Source: Thermoanaerobacterales bacterium UBA4880 (GTDB taxonomy: Bacteria > Bacillota > Thermoanaerobacteria > Thermoanaerobacterales > UBA4877). Taken from it: a stretch of 34,416 nt of DNA. Below the pieces are notes generated by a model. That model saw only the letters and a program-made list of their open reading frames with translations. It was not told the DNA's origin and ran no database searches. The stretch covers positions 20,629 to 55,044 of the forward strand of contig DHDI01000003.1 in the NCBI GenBank assembly GCA_002399285.1, in the 5' to 3' direction. Position numbers and translations under genes: made by a program. How positions within the stretch are numbered: the stretch's first letter is position 1; each line of letters starts with the position of its first letter. Below, in pieces: positions 8,783 to 15,983 of this stretch.

Positions 8783-9531
8783 TGGCTAAGGTCGTTTATG
8801 AGAAACCGAAGGGTATAACGGATGCCATAACCCATTACTGTCCCGGCTGCACCCATGGCATTATACACGGTCTGGTAGCCGAGTGCCTTGACGAACTCGG
8901 CGTGCTGGATAATACCATAGGGGTAGCTCCGGTCGGCTGCGCGGTCATGGCGTATAATTACTTCAACTGTGACATGCAGGAGGCGGCTCACGGCAGAGCG
9001 CCGGCAGTCGCTACGGGGATCAAGAGGACGCTTCCCGACAGGACGGTATTCACCTATCAGGGAGACGGCGATCTCGCCGCCATAGGTACGGGGGAGATAG
9101 TGCACGCCGCGGCAAGGGGAGAAAATATAACGGCCATATTTGTAAATAACGGCATATATGGCATGACCGGCGGACAAATGGCGCCGACGACCCTGCTGGG
9201 CCAGGTGACGACCACCACGCCTTACGGAAGGAAACCCGAGGTCAACGGTTATCCCATCAAGGTCTGTGAAATGCTTGCGACCCTGGAGGGCGCCGCATAT
9301 GTGGCCAGGGTGTCCGTATGCGATATTAACAATATAAGGAAGGCCAAGAAGGCGATGATGGATGCATTCCGTACGCAGATAGAGAAGAAGGGCTTTTCCA
9401 TAGTGGAGGTCCTTTCCACATGTCCCACCAACTGGGGCCTTTCGCCGACGGAAGCTTTGACTTGGCTTAAAGACAACATGATCCCGCACTATCCTCTGGA
9501 AACATTCAAATCACCATGGGGGGTGAAATAA
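8782..9531 (+). CDS. vorA: 2-oxoacid:ferredoxin oxidoreductase, beta (TPP) subunit
   Basis: The 249-residue TPP-binding subunit. The cofactor motif is GDGDLAAIGTGE followed by FVNNGIYGMTGGQ, the GDG...N pattern that binds Mg-diphosphate. CPGCTHG near residue 20 and other cysteines are consistent with an Fe-S-linked enzyme. It overlaps the alpha subunit by one base and the gamma subunit by one base (TAATG at both junctions), implying tight translational coupling and equal subunit amounts. Confidence 0.9.
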   Translation: MAKVVYEKPKGITDAITHYCPGCTHGIIHGLVAECLDELGVLDNTIGVAPVGCAVMAYNYFNCDMQEAAHGRAPAVATGIKRTLPDRTVFTYQGDGDLAAIGTGEIVHAAARGENITAIFVNNGIYGMTGGQMAPTTLLGQVTTTTPYGRKPEVNGYPIKVCEMLATLEGAAYVARVSVCDINNIRKAKKAMMDAFRTQIEKKGFSIVEVLSTCPTNWGLSPTEALTWLKDNMIPHYPLETFKSPWGVK

Positions 9532-10082
9532 TGGAGGACAGAGTCATACTTGCCGGATTCGGAGGCCAGGGCGTCATGACCATAGGACAGCTTTTGGCCT
9601 ATGCCGGTCTGGAAGAGGACAAAAACGTATCGTGGATGCCTTCATACGGCCCGGAACAGCGCGGAGGCACGGCTAACTGCCATGTGCTGGTATCGGACGG
9701 ACCCATCGGGTCTCCCGTTATAACAGAGGCTACCGGAGTGATAGTCATGAACAGGCCGTCCTTGGAGAAATTTGAGAGTTATCTTGTGCCCAAAGGCATC
9801 CTTGTCATAGATTCCACCTTGATCGACGTCAAGGCGTCCAGGAACGATGTGGAGACGATCTATGTGCCTGCGGACGAGATAGCAGGCGATATCGGGAATC
9901 CGAAGGCGGCCAACATGATAATGCTGGGCGCATATGTCAGGAGGACCGGAGTGGTGAAGATGGAGTCCCTCTTCAACGCGCTGGAGCACGTATGGGGAAG
10001 CACCAGTAAGAAAAGATTTGTACAGCCCAACATAGAGGCGATGAAAAAGGGTGCGGAGCTCGTTGCGCAGCCGGTAAGGTAA
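9531..10082 (+). CDS. vorC: 2-oxoacid:ferredoxin oxidoreductase, gamma subunit
   Basis: The 183-residue gamma subunit (CoA-interacting domain III). It starts with the family signature LAGFGGQGVMTIGQ and has SYGPEQRGGTANC. ATG 9531 is chosen over ATG 9516 because GGGGGGTG (9517-9524) then lies at the right distance and the TAATG overlap with the beta subunit is kept. It is the last VOR gene. A short glycine-rich ORF follows after 66 bases. Confidence 0.9.
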   Translation: MEDRVILAGFGGQGVMTIGQLLAYAGLEEDKNVSWMPSYGPEQRGGTANCHVLVSDGPIGSPVITEATGVIVMNRPSLEKFESYLVPKGILVIDSTLIDVKASRNDVETIYVPADEIAGDIGNPKAANMIMLGAYVRRTGVVKMESLFNALEHVWGSTSKKRFVQPNIEAMKKGAELVAQPVR

Positions 10083-10148
10083 AAACATTAACAAGAATCA
10101 TCCATCATGAATAGTATATAGTGAATTAAAAATAAGGAGGTAATCATG

Positions 10149-10259
10149 ATGGATGAAAAGGGCGGTTGCGGCGGCTTTGGTTTTGGAAACAGCTGGTGGA
10201 TCATAATATTGCTGGTCATAGTCTTATTCTGCTGCAACGACAATGGTCATGTATGCTGA
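10149..10259 (+). CDS. YjcZ-like small glycine-rich membrane peptide
   Basis: A 36-residue ORF: a short N-terminal GGCGGFGFG glycine stretch, WW, then one hydrophobic helix (IIILLVIVLF) ending in CCNDNGHVC. The architecture resembles the YjcZ/SscA family of small sporulation-associated proteins. AAGGAGG at 10134-10140 is 8 bases before ATG 10149 (ATG 10146 is also in frame). A strong terminator lies 20 bases after the stop. The class is often missed in annotation because of its size. The family call rests on composition and layout, not on strict motifs. Confidence 0.7.
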   Translation: MDEKGGCGGFGFGNSWWIIILLVIVLFCCNDNGHVC

Positions 10260-10278
10260 TTTCTGACCTACATTATTT

Positions 10279-10303
10279 GGCTGAGTACGCTCAGCCATTT
10301 TTT
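10279..10303 (+). terminator. Rho-independent terminator ending the VOR region
   Basis: GGCTGAG (10279-10285), loop TACG, CTCAGCC (10290-10296), then A and TTTTTT. A textbook terminator on the + strand. Confidence 0.9.
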
Positions 10304-10347
10304 ATGCAATAGATCTATGCAAGATGCCGTGCTTTATGGATATATAC

Positions 10348-10385
10348 CAGACACGGCCCAAAGGACGTCCTTTGGGCCGTGTCTG
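10348..10385. repeat. Perfect 38-base palindrome between convergent genes
   Basis: A gapless inverted repeat with 19-base arms centred between 10366 and 10367, starting CAGACACGGCCC. It lies after the VOR terminator and just past the end of the minus-strand cupin gene. Neither strand has a T-run after it. As RNA it would be a very stable hairpin from either side, so it may act as a two-way 3' end or mRNA stabiliser. Confidence 0.7.
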
Positions 10386-10399
10386 TGATCTTGATCAAG

Positions 10400-10744
10400 T
10401 TAAGACTGCTTTATCGGTGAAAATACGGCGTAGAGTATGATCTCGCTGTCCGTGTCGTTTATTACGCCGTGTTCGCATCCGGCCGGGGCGTTTATCACCT
10501 GACCTTGTTCTGCTCTTATGCGCTGCCCGTTCACAAGGGCCAGGCCCTCTCCCTTGAGGAAAAAGAACGTCTCCTGATTGTCATGGGTGTGCGGAACAAG
10601 CTCGCCGCCTGCCATGATCCTGACCATACGGACGATGATGTTTTGGTTGTCGTTCTCATCTAAGATGGTCTTTATGTAAGTGTCTCTGTGAGCCGGGTTT
10701 TTCACCCATTCTATCTCCTGCGTATTTTTAACTATCGTTCCCAT
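10400..10744 (-). CDS. Cupin-domain protein
   Basis: A 114-residue single-domain cupin. Motif 1 reads GGELVPHTHDNQETFFFLKG, with the two histidines and the glutamate of the metal site; motif 2 reads GQVINAPAGCEHGVIN, with the fourth-ligand histidine. The N-terminal 30 residues are polar. It is probably a small metal-binding sugar isomerase-like or sensor protein; substrate unknown. GAAAGGAG precedes the ATG. It stands alone, convergent with the VOR operon and divergent from bcp. Confidence 0.85.
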   Translation of the reverse strand: MGTIVKNTQEIEWVKNPAHRDTYIKTILDENDNQNIIVRMVRIMAGGELVPHTHDNQETFFFLKGEGLALVNGQRIRAEQGQVINAPAGCEHGVINDTDSEIILYAVFSPIKQS

Positions 10745-10930
10745 TTTTTTGACTCCTTTCTATAAATTAATAAAATTATCAACATTTTCCACAAGTTTTT
10801 CCACATTTTTACTGATCTATTTGCAAAAAGAAGCCGATTTTTTGATCTGCCGATATGCATAACCATTATAGTGAAGCGGGGTTGTCCTGTCAACCATCGG
10901 CCTGCCGAAGCGGATCTGATGCAGCATATA

Positions 10931-10959
10931 TTGATGTGTGCCGGCGTTTTGGGTATAAT
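10931..10959 (+). promoter_or_regulatory. SigA-type promoter for bcp
   Basis: TTGATG (10931-10936), 17-base spacer, TATAAT (10954-10959). It lies 41 bases before the bcp start. It is the main feature seen in the 255-base gap between the divergent cupin and bcp genes. Confidence 0.75.
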
Positions 10960-10999
10960 GTCCATATAAGCGTAAGAACTATAAGGGAGATGATCATTC

Positions 11000-11467
11000 A
11001 TGCAGTTGACCGAAGGCATGGAGGCGCCGGACTTTACCCTGCCGTCCGATAGTGGTGATATAACGCTGTCGCAGTACAGGGGCAAAAATGTGGTTCTCTA
11101 TTTTTATCCCAAGGACAATACGGCCGGATGCAGCAGGGAAGCCGTAAGCTTCAGGGATCAGTTCGGAGATTTTGATGCGGCGGATACTGTGATACTGGGC
11201 GTCAGCAGGGACGGTCTTAAGTCTCATGAGAAATTTTCCGCCAAGTACGAGCTGCCGTTTGGACTCCTTTCGGACAGCGAGAGCAAGGTATGCGGGCTCT
11301 ACGGTGTGCTCAAGGAGAAAAACATGTACGGAAAGAAATCCATAGGCATGGAGCGCACTACGTTCGTCATAGACAGGAAGGGGTATATAAGAAAGATCTT
11401 TAATAAGGTGAAGGTAGACGGACATGCCTGTAATGTTCTGAATGCAGTATCAGCTTTATCAGGCTGA
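11000..11467 (+). CDS. bcp: Bcp/AhpC-TSA family peroxiredoxin
   Basis: A 155-residue thioredoxin-fold peroxidase that reduces hydroperoxides in the cytosol. The active site is YPKDNTAGCSREAVSFRD: the P-x3-T-x2-C motif is complete, giving peroxidatic Cys47. The residue five places after it, which is the resolving Cys in many Bcp proteins (CTTEAC), is Val here. The other cysteines are Cys97 (KVCGLYG) and one near the C-terminus. It may therefore be a 1-Cys enzyme or use another Cys. It has its own promoter and a strong terminator at 11534. Confidence 0.9.
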   Translation: MQLTEGMEAPDFTLPSDSGDITLSQYRGKNVVLYFYPKDNTAGCSREAVSFRDQFGDFDAADTVILGVSRDGLKSHEKFSAKYELPFGLLSDSESKVCGLYGVLKEKNMYGKKSIGMERTTFVIDRKGYIRKIFNKVKVDGHACNVLNAVSALSG

Positions 11468-11484
11468 GGGAATTATCTGTTTTT

Positions 11485-11515
11485 AGACAAACTGGCAGGC
11501 CGTGGCGAATCGTGC
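11485..11515 (+). repeat. Partial copy of the palindromic element at 15.8-15.95 kb
   Basis: The 31 bases here match, with two substitutions and one extra base, the reverse complement of the right end of the element at 15784-15950 (bases 15921-15950). The shared core is ACTGGCAGGCCGTG. Only this end is present, directly before the bcp terminator. Confidence 0.6.
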
Positions 11516-11533
11516 GATTTTGGCATCGGTCTG

Positions 11534-11557
11534 AAGGCCTGACGGCCTTATTTTTTT
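11534..11557 (+). terminator. Rho-independent terminator after bcp
   Basis: AAGGCC (11534-11539), 4-base loop, GGCCTT (11544-11549), then A and TTTTTTT. Confidence 0.85.
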
Positions 11558-11576
11558 GGCGATACAAAGAAGGAAA

Positions 11577-11611
11577 TTGACATTTTGTATAGAATACCAT
11601 ACTATACAAAA
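11577..11611 (+). promoter_or_regulatory. Promoter with overlapping operator-like inverted repeat, ptb copy 2
   Basis: A consensus TTGACA -35 (11577-11582) is followed 17 bases later by TACTAT (11600-11605). Overlapping it is the inverted repeat TTTTGTATAG (11583-11592) / CTATACAAAA (11602-11611) with a 9-base centre. The repeat fills the spacer and covers the -10, the usual place for a repressor site. The regulator is not in the window as far as can be seen. Confidence 0.65.
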
Positions 11612-11651
11612 AAATTTTAAGCTTTATAATTTTTTAGTCGGTGGTGATACC

Positions 11652-12557
11652 TTGATAACAAATTTTGAGCAGCTTAAAGACAAGGCTTTGAGTTCCGGTA
11701 AGATGGTGCTGTCAGTGGCTGCGGCGGCGGACGAAGCGGTCATTGCTGCTGTAGAGCAGGCGCGCTCGATGGGGATAATCGATGCCTACCTGGTTGGCGA
11801 CAAGGATAAGATCTGTTCCATAGCCCGGGCCATGGGCGTTGATATCGGCAAATATGGGGTGATAGACGAGGCGGAGGCGGGAGATGCGGCGCGGACCGCG
11901 GTGAAGTTGGTGCACGACGGCCGGGCCGATTTTGTGATGAAGGGCATCCTGGGGACGGCAGATATTTTGAAAGCCGTGCTGGACGAGGAGATCGGCCTCA
12001 GGGGGCAAAACCTGCTCTCTCATGTCATGGTATACGATATACCCTCGTATCATAAGTTGTTAATGGTGACGGACGGCGGAATGGTGATAAGTCCGAACCT
12101 TGAAGAAAAGGCGGGAATAATAAAGAACGCCGCTGCGGTCGGCAGGGCGCTGGACATTGATCCGCTGAAAGTAGCCGCGCTCTGCGCTGTGGAAATCGTT
12201 AACCCCAAGATGAAGGCTACCGCCGATGCGGCTCAGCTGGCGGAGATGTCGGCAAGGGGCGAGTTTGAAGGGGCGGTCGTCGAGGGACCGCTGGCATTCG
12301 ACCTGGCCGTAAGCAGAGAAGCGGCGCGGCACAAGGGCGTGGCCGGGCAGGTGGCGGGAGATGCGGACTGCCTTTTGGCGCCGTATATCGAGGTGGGAAA
12401 CGGCATCGGCAAGTGCCTGGCGTACTTTGGAGGCGCGCAGTGCGCGGGTATAGTCATGGGCGCATCAAGGCCCATACTGCTGGTATCGCGGGCGGATCCC
12501 CCGGAGGATAAATTCAATTCGATCCTTCTGGGCAGCGTGATCGCGTCCAATAAGTAA
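11652..12557 (+). CDS. ptb: Phosphate butyryltransferase (copy 2)
   Basis: A 301-residue Ptb family protein that turns acyl-CoA plus phosphate into acyl phosphate. It keeps MKGILGTADILKAVL, CAVEIVNPKM, GPLAFDLAVS and GIVMGASRPILLVSR. TTG 11652 is chosen: GGTGGTG (11639-11645) lies at good spacing, while the in-frame ATG at 11556 falls on the bcp terminator and upstream of the promoter. It is followed by iorA after 51 bases, so its likely substrate is an aryl-acyl-CoA such as phenylacetyl-CoA, feeding one of the two Buk proteins. That is inferred from context. Confidence 0.9.
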   Translation: MITNFEQLKDKALSSGKMVLSVAAAADEAVIAAVEQARSMGIIDAYLVGDKDKICSIARAMGVDIGKYGVIDEAEAGDAARTAVKLVHDGRADFVMKGILGTADILKAVLDEEIGLRGQNLLSHVMVYDIPSYHKLLMVTDGGMVISPNLEEKAGIIKNAAAVGRALDIDPLKVAALCAVEIVNPKMKATADAAQLAEMSARGEFEGAVVEGPLAFDLAVSREAARHKGVAGQVAGDADCLLAPYIEVGNGIGKCLAYFGGAQCAGIVMGASRPILLVSRADPPEDKFNSILLGSVIASNK

Positions 12558-12608
12558 CGGCGCTGTAAGGCCGATCGTAATGATAATTATCTTGAGGAGT
12601 GATTATGT

Positions 12609-14351
12609 ATGAAAGAGTTATTGACAGGCAACGAGGCCGTCGCAAGAGGCGCATACGAATACGGCATCAGCGTGGCCGCGGCGTATCCGGGGACGCCCAG
12701 TACGGAGATACTGGAGAACATGGCGCTGCGTCCGGAGATATATGCCGAGTGGGCCCCCAATGAAAAGGTGGCGCTGGAGGTGGCTTTGGGCGCAGCATTT
12801 GCGGGGGCAAGAAGCCTTGCGGCAATGAAGCATGTAGGGATGAACGTGGCTGCGGACCCGATGTTCACATCGGCGTATACGGGGATAAACGGTGCTTTTG
12901 TCATAGTGACCGCGGACGATCCCGGTATGCACAGCTCTCAGGATGAACAGGACAACAGGTACTATGCCAAGTTCGCAAAGATCCCGATGCTGGAACCATC
13001 GGACAGCCGGGAGTGCAAGGAGTTTGTCGGCGAAGCGGTCTCGATCTCCGAGAGGTTTGATACGCCGGTGATACTCAGGCTGACCACTAGGATATCCCAC
13101 AGCAAGAGCCTGGTGGAATTGGGACAGAGGGAAGAGGTACCCATAAAGCCATACAGGCGGAACGCGCCCAAGTATGTGACGACCCCGGGCAATGCGAAGG
13201 TCCTGAGGGTGAAACTGGAAGACCGGCTGAAGAGGCTGAAGGATTACAGTGAAAACTCGCCGCTCAACAAAATAGAGTGGGGCGATAAGAAGACAGGCAT
13301 CATAACATCCGGCATTGCCTATCAGTATGCCAGGGAGGCCATGGGGGACAATGCCTCGTACCTCAAGCTGGGTATGACCTATCCCCTGCCGGACGACCTG
13401 GTAAGGGAGTTTGCTTCCCAGGTGGATGAGGTCTATGTAGTGGAAGAGCTGGAGCCGTATATTGAGGAGCGCCTCAGGATGCTGGGCATCAAATGCCATG
13501 GCAAGGACCTCATTCCCGCAGTGGGCGAGCTCAATCCCGAGATCGTGGCCAAGGGCCTTCTCGGCAGGGAGCCGGAGACCATAAAGCTGGAGACCAAACC
13601 GGTGGCCAGGCCGCCGCTGCTGTGCCCCGGCTGTCCGCACAGGGGAGTATTCTATGCGCTGTCCGCCAAGGACGCTGTCATAACGGGGGACATAGGATGC
13701 TATACCCTAGGCTCTCAGCAGCCGCTGAGCGCCATGGACACCACCATATGCATGGGGGCCAGCGTGTCCAACGGGCACGGCTTCCAAAAGGCCTTTGAAA
13801 CTCACGGGATAGACAAGAAGGTCTTTTCCGTTATAGGAGACTCGACCTTCTTCCACTCGGGCATGACGGGCCTTTTAGACATAGCATACAACAAGGGAGG
13901 TTCCACGCTCATAATACTGGATAACAGGATAACCGCCATGACCGGACAGCAGGAAAACCCGGGCACCGGATATACGCTTAAGAGAGAACCCACCTTTCGG
14001 GCCGATCTTGCAAAGATATGCGCAGCATTGGGAATAGAGAAGATCAGGGAGGTCAACTCCCTCAACTTAGAGCAGGTGGAGGCAGCCATAGACGAGGCCA
14101 TGGATACGAAAGAACCCATGGTGATAATAGCCAAGGCCCCCTGTGCACTGCTGAAGAGGGAAAAGCAGCCGGAAGGCAGAAGCAGGATCGACACCGATAC
14201 CTGCATGCAGTGCGGCATGTGCCTGCAGCTGGGCTGCCCGGTCATATACAGGGATGAGGACGACAATATCACTATAGATGAAAATCAATGCAACGGCTGT
14301 ACACTCTGTAAGCAGGTGTGTCAGTTCGGCGCCATTGAGACAATAATGTAG
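12609..14351 (+). CDS. iorA: Indolepyruvate:ferredoxin oxidoreductase, alpha subunit
   Basis: The 580-residue subunit oxidises arylpyruvates to aryl-acetyl-CoA with reduction of ferredoxin. Order: an N-terminal pyrimidine-binding domain (LLTGNEAVARGAYE, AAAYPGTPSTEI), a middle linker, a TPP domain with CPGCPHRG and GDIGCYTLG, the IGDSTFFHSG region, and a C-terminal 2[4Fe-4S] domain with CMQCGMCLQLGCP and CNGCTLCKQVCQ. ATG 12609 follows GAGGAGTG. It pairs with iorB. The neighbouring Ptb copy suggests the aryl-acyl-CoA is used to make ATP. Confidence 0.94.
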   Translation: MKELLTGNEAVARGAYEYGISVAAAYPGTPSTEILENMALRPEIYAEWAPNEKVALEVALGAAFAGARSLAAMKHVGMNVAADPMFTSAYTGINGAFVIVTADDPGMHSSQDEQDNRYYAKFAKIPMLEPSDSRECKEFVGEAVSISERFDTPVILRLTTRISHSKSLVELGQREEVPIKPYRRNAPKYVTTPGNAKVLRVKLEDRLKRLKDYSENSPLNKIEWGDKKTGIITSGIAYQYAREAMGDNASYLKLGMTYPLPDDLVREFASQVDEVYVVEELEPYIEERLRMLGIKCHGKDLIPAVGELNPEIVAKGLLGREPETIKLETKPVARPPLLCPGCPHRGVFYALSAKDAVITGDIGCYTLGSQQPLSAMDTTICMGASVSNGHGFQKAFETHGIDKKVFSVIGDSTFFHSGMTGLLDIAYNKGGSTLIILDNRITAMTGQQENPGTGYTLKREPTFRADLAKICAALGIEKIREVNSLNLEQVEAAIDEAMDTKEPMVIIAKAPCALLKREKQPEGRSRIDTDTCMQCGMCLQLGCPVIYRDEDDNITIDENQCNGCTLCKQVCQFGAIETIM

Positions 14352-14363
14352 GAGGTGTGCCGT

Positions 14364-14942
14364 ATGAGCGATACAAAGAGTATTCTGTTGGTAGGCGTCG
14401 GAGGCCAGGGGACCATCCTCGCCAGCCGCATACTTACAAAGGGATTGATCGGCGCAGGATATGACGTTAAGATGTCGGAGATACACGGCATGTCCCAGAG
14501 AGGCGGAAGCGTATCCACACAGGTCAGATTCGGAGAAAAGGTATATTCCCCGATCATAGGCAGGGGATCGGCGGATGCCATAGTGGCTTTCGAGCAGATG
14601 GAGGCGCTCAGATATACCGATTTTCTGAAGCCGGACGGCATGATGGTAATAAACGACTATAGGCAGCCCTCGCTTGCCATAATGATGGGCGATGCGGAAT
14701 ATCCGCCGGGCATAATAGAGGAGCTTAGTTCCAAGGTCAGGACGGTGGTATTCGACGCTGCCGATGTGGCCGACAGCCTGGGCAGTCTCAAGGTACAGAA
14801 TATCGTACTCCTGGGGGCGCTGATAAGGGTCATAGGCCTGGATAATCTGGATTGGGAGTCGATCATATCCGGCGAGGTGCCGTCCAAATTTAAGGACATG
14901 AATCTAAAGGCTTATAATAGAGGACTCGAACTGGCGTCATAA
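14364..14942 (+). CDS. iorB: Indolepyruvate:ferredoxin oxidoreductase, beta subunit
   Basis: The 192-residue small subunit, homologous to the gamma domain of pyruvate:ferredoxin oxidoreductase. Seen are LVGVGGQGTILASRIL and the SEIHGMSQRGGSVSTQVRFG motif. ATG 14364 is chosen since GGAGG (14351-14355) lies 8 bases before it; an upstream GTG at 14355 overlaps that site. It completes the two-subunit IOR with iorA. Confidence 0.93.
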   Translation: MSDTKSILLVGVGGQGTILASRILTKGLIGAGYDVKMSEIHGMSQRGGSVSTQVRFGEKVYSPIIGRGSADAIVAFEQMEALRYTDFLKPDGMMVINDYRQPSLAIMMGDAEYPPGIIEELSSKVRTVVFDAADVADSLGSLKVQNIVLLGALIRVIGLDNLDWESIISGEVPSKFKDMNLKAYNRGLELAS

Positions 14943-14954
14943 CAATTTCATAAT

Positions 14955-14989
14955 CTCGCCCGCGGATACATATTGATTATATGGGTGAG
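14955..14989 (+). promoter_or_regulatory. Hairpin that could cover the ribosome site of the next gene
   Basis: CTCGCCC (14955-14961) can pair with GGGTGAG (14983-14989), one G-T pair included. The right arm is the ribosome binding site of the gene starting at ATG 14995. It may limit translation after iorAB; no T-run follows. Confidence 0.3.
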
Positions 14990-14994
14990 GATTA

Positions 14995-15783
14995 ATGACA
15001 GTGGTAATTGTAAAAAGGGTATCGATCATTTTCGTAATCGCTGTGCTGGTGCTGTCCGTTTGTCTGTTTGGCAGACGTGCTCCGGCATTTAAGGAGGGGA
15101 CCGAACCGAGGAAAATAGCTATAGTTATCGATGATTTCGGCTATGACGGGAACGGTACCGAGGATATCCTCAAGATAAAGGAACACCTTACCGCGGCGGT
15201 GATGCCGAATTCTCCCTGTACGGCGGAAGATGCCAAAAGGGCGCATGAGAATGGATTCGAGGTGATCGTCCATCTGCCCATGGAACCCGTTGTGGGCAAG
15301 AAGAGCTGGCTTCCGCCTGATTCGATCACGTCCGACCTGGATTCGCAGGAGATCCTTAAGAGGACCTGCGAGGCCTTTGATCAGGTGCCCTATGCGGTGG
15401 GTTTCAATAATCATATGGGTTCTAAGATCACGGTCAGCCGCGATATGATGTATGTCATACTTGACGAGGCCAAACGGCGCAATTTCTATGTCATAGACAG
15501 CAAGACGACCCAGGACTCGGTCATCGACGAGGTATCGCAGGCACTGGGAATAGAGCATTACGACAGGGACCTCTTTATAGACGGCAAAAGCGAGGATGCG
15601 GTATACAAGCAGGTATTGGAGCTGGCAAAGATATCGGAGAAAAAGGGTTATGCCATAGGAATAGGGCATGTGGGCCCTGCGGGCGGTTCGGTAACGGCCA
15701 AGGGGATATTGGATGCGATCCCCGAGCTCAAAAAGATGAATATAGAGTTGGTGTATGTCTCTCAATTAAAGGGGTCTTTATAA
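14995..15783 (+). CDS. Divergent polysaccharide deacetylase family protein
   Basis: A 262-residue protein with an N-terminal membrane anchor or uncleaved signal (about residues 7-25) and an extracellular domain of the divergent polysaccharide deacetylase family (YibQ-like). Seen are IAIVIDDFGYDG, VIVHLPMEP, GFNNHMGSKIT, FYVIDSKTT and IGIGHVGPAG. The family resembles NodB-type carbohydrate esterases but its substrate is unproven. ATG 14995 follows GGGTGAGG. It is 52 bases after iorB and may be read from the same message, though its role looks unrelated (cell envelope). Confidence 0.85.
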   Translation: MTVVIVKRVSIIFVIAVLVLSVCLFGRRAPAFKEGTEPRKIAIVIDDFGYDGNGTEDILKIKEHLTAAVMPNSPCTAEDAKRAHENGFEVIVHLPMEPVVGKKSWLPPDSITSDLDSQEILKRTCEAFDQVPYAVGFNNHMGSKITVSRDMMYVILDEAKRRNFYVIDSKTTQDSVIDEVSQALGIEHYDRDLFIDGKSEDAVYKQVLELAKISEKKGYAIGIGHVGPAGGSVTAKGILDAIPELKKMNIELVYVSQLKGSL

Positions 15784-15950
15784 GACACCCAGGCCGTGCC
15801 AATCTAGCGCAACCGTGAAATTGCACTGCAATTTCACTTGCTGCGTTGGCCGCGCCTGCAAATGGCAGTCACATACGTTTTTAGTATGCTCCTTTGTTTG
15901 CAGGCTTGCCGCCTTGCCTTGCACGATTTGTCACGGCCTGCCAGTTGTCT
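15784..15950. repeat. Structured palindromic repeat element (about 167 bases)
   Basis: The whole gap between the deacetylase and the stress-protein gene is one fold. The outer stem is CAGGCCGTG (15790-15798) with CACGGCCTG (15932-15940). Inside is an 11-pair hairpin GTGAAATTGCA/TGCAATTTCAC (15815-15837). A second stem is GCCTGCAAA/TTTGCAGGC (15854-15862 with 15897-15905), itself holding CATAC/GTATG (15872-15888). No coding frame is convincing. A partial copy of one end lies at 11485-11515. It may be a small mobile palindromic element or a structured RNA. Confidence 0.7.
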
Positions 15951-15983
15951 GCATGCTAAGGGGTCAGGATGTTAAAAGACCCA

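Noticed and set aside
11556..11651. N-terminal extension of ptb copy 2 from ATG 11556
   Set aside because: It begins on the bcp terminator T-run and runs through the ptb2 promoter; the extension has no family similarity and TTG 11652 has the ribosome site.
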